Positions 61,990 to 64,000 of a stretch of 64,000 nucleotides of DNA are shown piece after piece. This stretch comes from Clostridia bacterium (GTDB taxonomy: Bacteria; Bacillota; Clostridia; Christensenellales; CAG-917): positions 60,637 to 124,636 of the forward strand of contig JAFZMH010000006.1 in assembly GCA_017553325.1 (NCBI GenBank), written 5' to 3'. The notes beneath the pieces are model-generated. The model had not been told where the DNA came from, did no database searches, and saw nothing but the letters and a program-made list of their open reading frames with translations. The stretch's first letter is position 1, and every line of letters begins with the position of its first letter. The translations under genes were made by a program, and so were the position numbers.

Positions 61990-62004
61990 TATAAAACACA
62001 GTAA

Positions 62005-62035
62005 TAAAACCCGAGCAAGCCGCTCGGGTTTTATA
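62005..62035 (-). terminator. Terminator behind the tRNA-Arg fragment
   Basis: AAAACCCGAGC-GGCTT-GCTCGGGTTTT on the minus strand, directly after the CCA end of the tRNA fragment; probably its native terminator, usable in both directions. Confidence 0.75.
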
Positions 62036-62039
62036 CTTA

Positions 62040-62084
62040 TGGCGTTCGTGGGCGGAATCGAACCGTCGGCGTTTCGCTTAGGAG
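62040..62084 (-). other. 3' half of tRNA-Arg(CCT), probable attachment site
   Basis: On the minus strand: anticodon loop CTCCTAA (anticodon CCT), 3' stem GCGAA, variable loop, T-arm with TTCGATT, acceptor strand CACGAAC, G and encoded CCA, followed by a terminator. The 5' half is missing: upstream of the anticodon loop the sequence is AT-rich and cannot form the stem (TTGAA where TTCGC is needed) or any D-arm. A break exactly in the anticodon loop is the pattern left by tyrosine-integrase elements that enter tRNA genes. Confidence 0.75.
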
Positions 62085-62404
62085 TTCAATTTTTCCCGTT
62101 TTTATTGCGATTTTTCTTTTATTTCATGCAAAACAGGTGTTTTATGCAAGATTTTTGATTCATTTTATGCATATTTTGCCTTATTTTCGTCTTGAAATAT
62201 AACTTTTATTTTGTAACAATGCCAAAACAATGTCTTTTTGTGTTTTAATGCACATATATTCAACAAATTATTGCAAAAATTGTCGATATATGTTAAAATA
62301 TTTTTAATATTTTAATTGCTAACTGCAATGATAAAAAGTTGAAGAGGTTTTTATCGGTAAAGTAACCCGTATTATTATGGTTTTGGCAAGGAGAGTGTCG
62401 TAGT
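62085..62404. other. AT-rich region at the edge of a possible integrated element
   Basis: No gene seen. Very AT-rich with several ATGCA-type words (for example TTTATGCA at 62132 and TTTATGCAT at 62164) but no clear repeat. A ribosome site AAGGAGAG for the kinase gene is at its right end. Confidence 0.4.
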
Positions 62405-63676
62405 ATGGATATGTTTGGCTCAATAAACATAGCAACCGAGTTTGTGGCAGTACTGTTGGTGTTTGCGACGATTATCGGGACAATCGCCTTATCTAAAAGA
62501 AGTAGCAAAGAGAAAATCCACTTGGTTATTCTTATGCTTCTGCTGGGAATATCCGCACTTGCCAACGGTCTTTATTTTGTTTTTAAAGGAAGAGAAGGCG
62601 AGAGCATAAAAACGCTTGTTTTTATTTTGAAGTTTGTCAAAATTAGTGCAGGTTTTTGGTTGGTTGCCGAAGTCAACAGTTTTATTTTGGGCTTGTTTGG
62701 AGAGCCAAAGTCGCGATATAAGGTTTACAACATTTGCGTGTATTCCGTTATGGGCGCAATGACACTACTACTTGTCATAAATATATTCGTGCATTTCATG
62801 TACCATGTGGACGAGAATAACGTTTATCAAAGAGACACTGCATTTTTCATTATTTATTTGGTGGAAGGGCTCGTTTGGGTGGCGGATACTGTATTGTTTG
62901 TCCTCAACCAAAAAAAATTGTCAAAACTAGTCAAACGGACATTTTATATAAGCCTCTTGTTCCTTGTCGTGACAACGGTCTTGCAATTCGTTTTCCCACA
63001 GATTGCGTTTTACGATATTATGATTGCTATGAGCATCGTGTTTTTGATGTTTGGAGAGCAAATACAGATGCGTGAACAGATAGCTGACAGAGATGAACAA
63101 CTTACGCAGCAAAAGTTAAAACTTTTGCAACGTCAGGTATCCCCACATTTCATTTACAACGCACTGACGGCAATTCAGGCGCTTCCCGGCAACCCGGACG
63201 AGACTAAGAGGGCAATCGGAGATTTTGCAAAATATTTGAGAGAATCCTTGTCAACAATCAATGAAAACACGCTTATTCCATTTAAGAAAGAATTGGAGAA
63301 CGTGCAGATATATTTCCGACTTGAAAAAATCCGTTTTGGCGACACTTTGAAAGTTGAGTACGATGTTGAAGAAACAGAATTTGATCTTCCTGCGATGAGC
63401 GTGCAGATTTTGGCAGAAAACGCAGTTAAACATGGCGTTTCCGTGCGCAGAGATGGCGGAACGGTGCGCATTTCGACAAAACGTGATGGAGACGATATTG
63501 TCATTTGCGTTGAGGACAACGGAGTCGGATTTGACGTCACCAAGCAGATGGATTCCACACACATAGGCATTGACAACGTGCGGGACAGAGTTCAAACGAT
63601 GGTCGGAGGAGAACTTATTATCTCAAGCGAACCGGACAAAGGAACCGTCGCAAAGATCCGCATTCCTCGCTTATAA
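62405..63676 (+). CDS. LytS/YesM-type sensor histidine kinase
   Basis: 423-residue kinase. About seven membrane helices (residues 10-215) form a 7TM-like sensor, then a short coiled coil (REQIADRDEQLTQQKLKLLQ) leads to the His_kinase domain with His248 in QVSPHFIYNALTAIQAL. The ATPase part has VQILAENAVKHGV (N-box) and VEDNGVGFD (G1). Partners of this type are usually LytTR or AraC-type regulators; none is visible here, though the gene truncated at the window edge has not been seen whole. AAGGAGAG lies 12 bases before the ATG at 62405; ATG 62411 is an alternative. It may lie on the element predicted from the tRNA fragment. Confidence 0.88.
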   Translation: MDMFGSINIATEFVAVLLVFATIIGTIALSKRSSKEKIHLVILMLLLGISALANGLYFVFKGREGESIKTLVFILKFVKISAGFWLVAEVNSFILGLFGEPKSRYKVYNICVYSVMGAMTLLLVINIFVHFMYHVDENNVYQRDTAFFIIYLVEGLVWVADTVLFVLNQKKLSKLVKRTFYISLLFLVVTTVLQFVFPQIAFYDIMIAMSIVFLMFGEQIQMREQIADRDEQLTQQKLKLLQRQVSPHFIYNALTAIQALPGNPDETKRAIGDFAKYLRESLSTINENTLIPFKKELENVQIYFRLEKIRFGDTLKVEYDVEETEFDLPAMSVQILAENAVKHGVSVRRDGGTVRISTKRDGDDIVICVEDNGVGFDVTKQMDSTHIGIDNVRDRVQTMVGGELIISSEPDKGTVAKIRIPRL

Positions 63677-63684
63677 CAATATTT

Positions 63685-63714
63685 GCCGCCCTTGGCGATG
63701 GGCGGCTTTTTATT
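63685..63714 (+). terminator. Terminator after the kinase gene
   Basis: GCCGCCC-TTGGCGAT-GGGCGGC followed by TTTTTATTT. Confidence 0.88.
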
Positions 63715-63785
63715 TGTAATAGATTTGTAATACTTCAAATGCTACAATGATTATATCAAAGATTTTAATGTAGGGGTTTCAGAAT

Positions 63786-64000
63786 ATGGGCGCATTGAAA
63801 GATCTGTATCAGAAGATCAGCGAAGAGCTTGGCAACAGTCAAGAAGTTTCCGCTGCTTCCGAAGCAACTTTCACTGAGAAGTTGAGAAGAGATACAATCC
63901 GCCATTTTGTCACCAAAGCATTGTTTGATTTAGAGCGCACGTTGCTACTCAATCCGCAACAAAAGGGCGCTCTGTTTTTATCTCACGAAGACGACGAAGA
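63786..64000 (+). CDS. Hypothetical protein, 3' end outside the window
   Basis: The first 71 codons of an open frame that runs off the right edge. It starts ATG at 63786 with TAGGGG upstream and a possible promoter TAGATT-17-TACAAT at 63722-63750. The visible part is hydrophilic and helical (MGALKDLYQKISEELGNSQE, then LRRDTIRHFVTKALFDLERT). No family is recognised from this piece. Confidence 0.6.
   Translation, partial: MGALKDLYQKISEELGNSQEVSAASEATFTEKLRRDTIRHFVTKALFDLERTLLLNPQQKGALFLSHEDDE

Noticed and set aside
61973..62158. Short frame across the tRNA-Arg fragment
   Set aside because: Covers terminator and tRNA sequence; no ribosome site.

Overview
The window looks like chromosome from an anaerobic, endospore-forming member of the Firmicutes (Bacillota), class Clostridia, most likely a gut or rumen species. 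The grounds are a full-length Spo0A, the Gram-positive gene order tmk-holB-ricT, consensus SigA-type promoters with strong GGAGG ribosome binding sites, an anaerobic class III ribonucleotide reductase under NrdR-type boxes, and a 2[4Fe-4S] ferredoxin. No rRNA, CRISPR array or transposase gene is visible. Most of the window has balanced base composition; two stretches (7.2-9.0 kb and 47.0-49.5 kb) are clearly AT-rich and look acquired.

Layout. 0-3.7 kb: an iron-complex type ABC importer (permease, ATPase, lipoprotein) with a methyltransferase. 3.9-7.0 kb: spo0A, an acidic zinc-ribbon protein and proS. 7.2-9.0 kb: an AT-rich cassette of three genes, the first with a RelB/DinJ-like N-terminus. 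9.1-20.8 kb: two alpha/beta hydrolases, a thioredoxin reductase that lacks the NADPH motifs, an NrdD-glutaredoxin fusion, a MATE exporter, a GtrA-like protein, a U32 peptidase-family protein, a tyrosine phosphatase and a ferredoxin. 20.8-28.6 kb: ricT, holB, tmk, leuS, serS and a membrane M28 peptidase. 28.7-32.2 kb: a two-component system and an IspE-like kinase with an extra N-terminal domain.

32.8-41.2 kb holds what appears to be a complete sulfoquinovose utilisation operon of the transaldolase type: GH31 sulfoquinovosidase, transaldolase, sulfolactaldehyde reductase, DUF4867 protein, isomerase, TauE-type exporter and GPH-type importer. It would import the plant and algal sulfosugar, keep the C3 carbon and excrete dihydroxypropanesulfonate. 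Just upstream are remnants of a TetR gene and a Cys-rich gene joined by what looks like a deletion.

41.3-46.8 kb: a MacB-like ABC exporter and a sigma factor / secreted C39-like protease / membrane protein unit. 47.0-49.5 kb: a TIR-NTPase-TPR protein resembling anti-phage sensors, beside tRNA-Ser(GCT). 50.8-61.6 kb: a ten-gene, tightly coupled surface-glycan operon (rmlA, rmlB, rmlC, two glycosyltransferases, a DegT aminotransferase, an ATP-grasp ligase and a split transketolase). At 62.04 kb the 3' half of a tRNA-Arg(CCT) breaks off in the anticodon loop, as at the edge of an integrated element that would continue to the right.

The most unusual non-coding signal is a family of four elements, each 123-125 nt, at 6992, 9982, 10259 and 35568. 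All sit at gene 3' ends. Their outer arms differ in sequence but remain self-complementary, and each has a GTAC hairpin at its centre.
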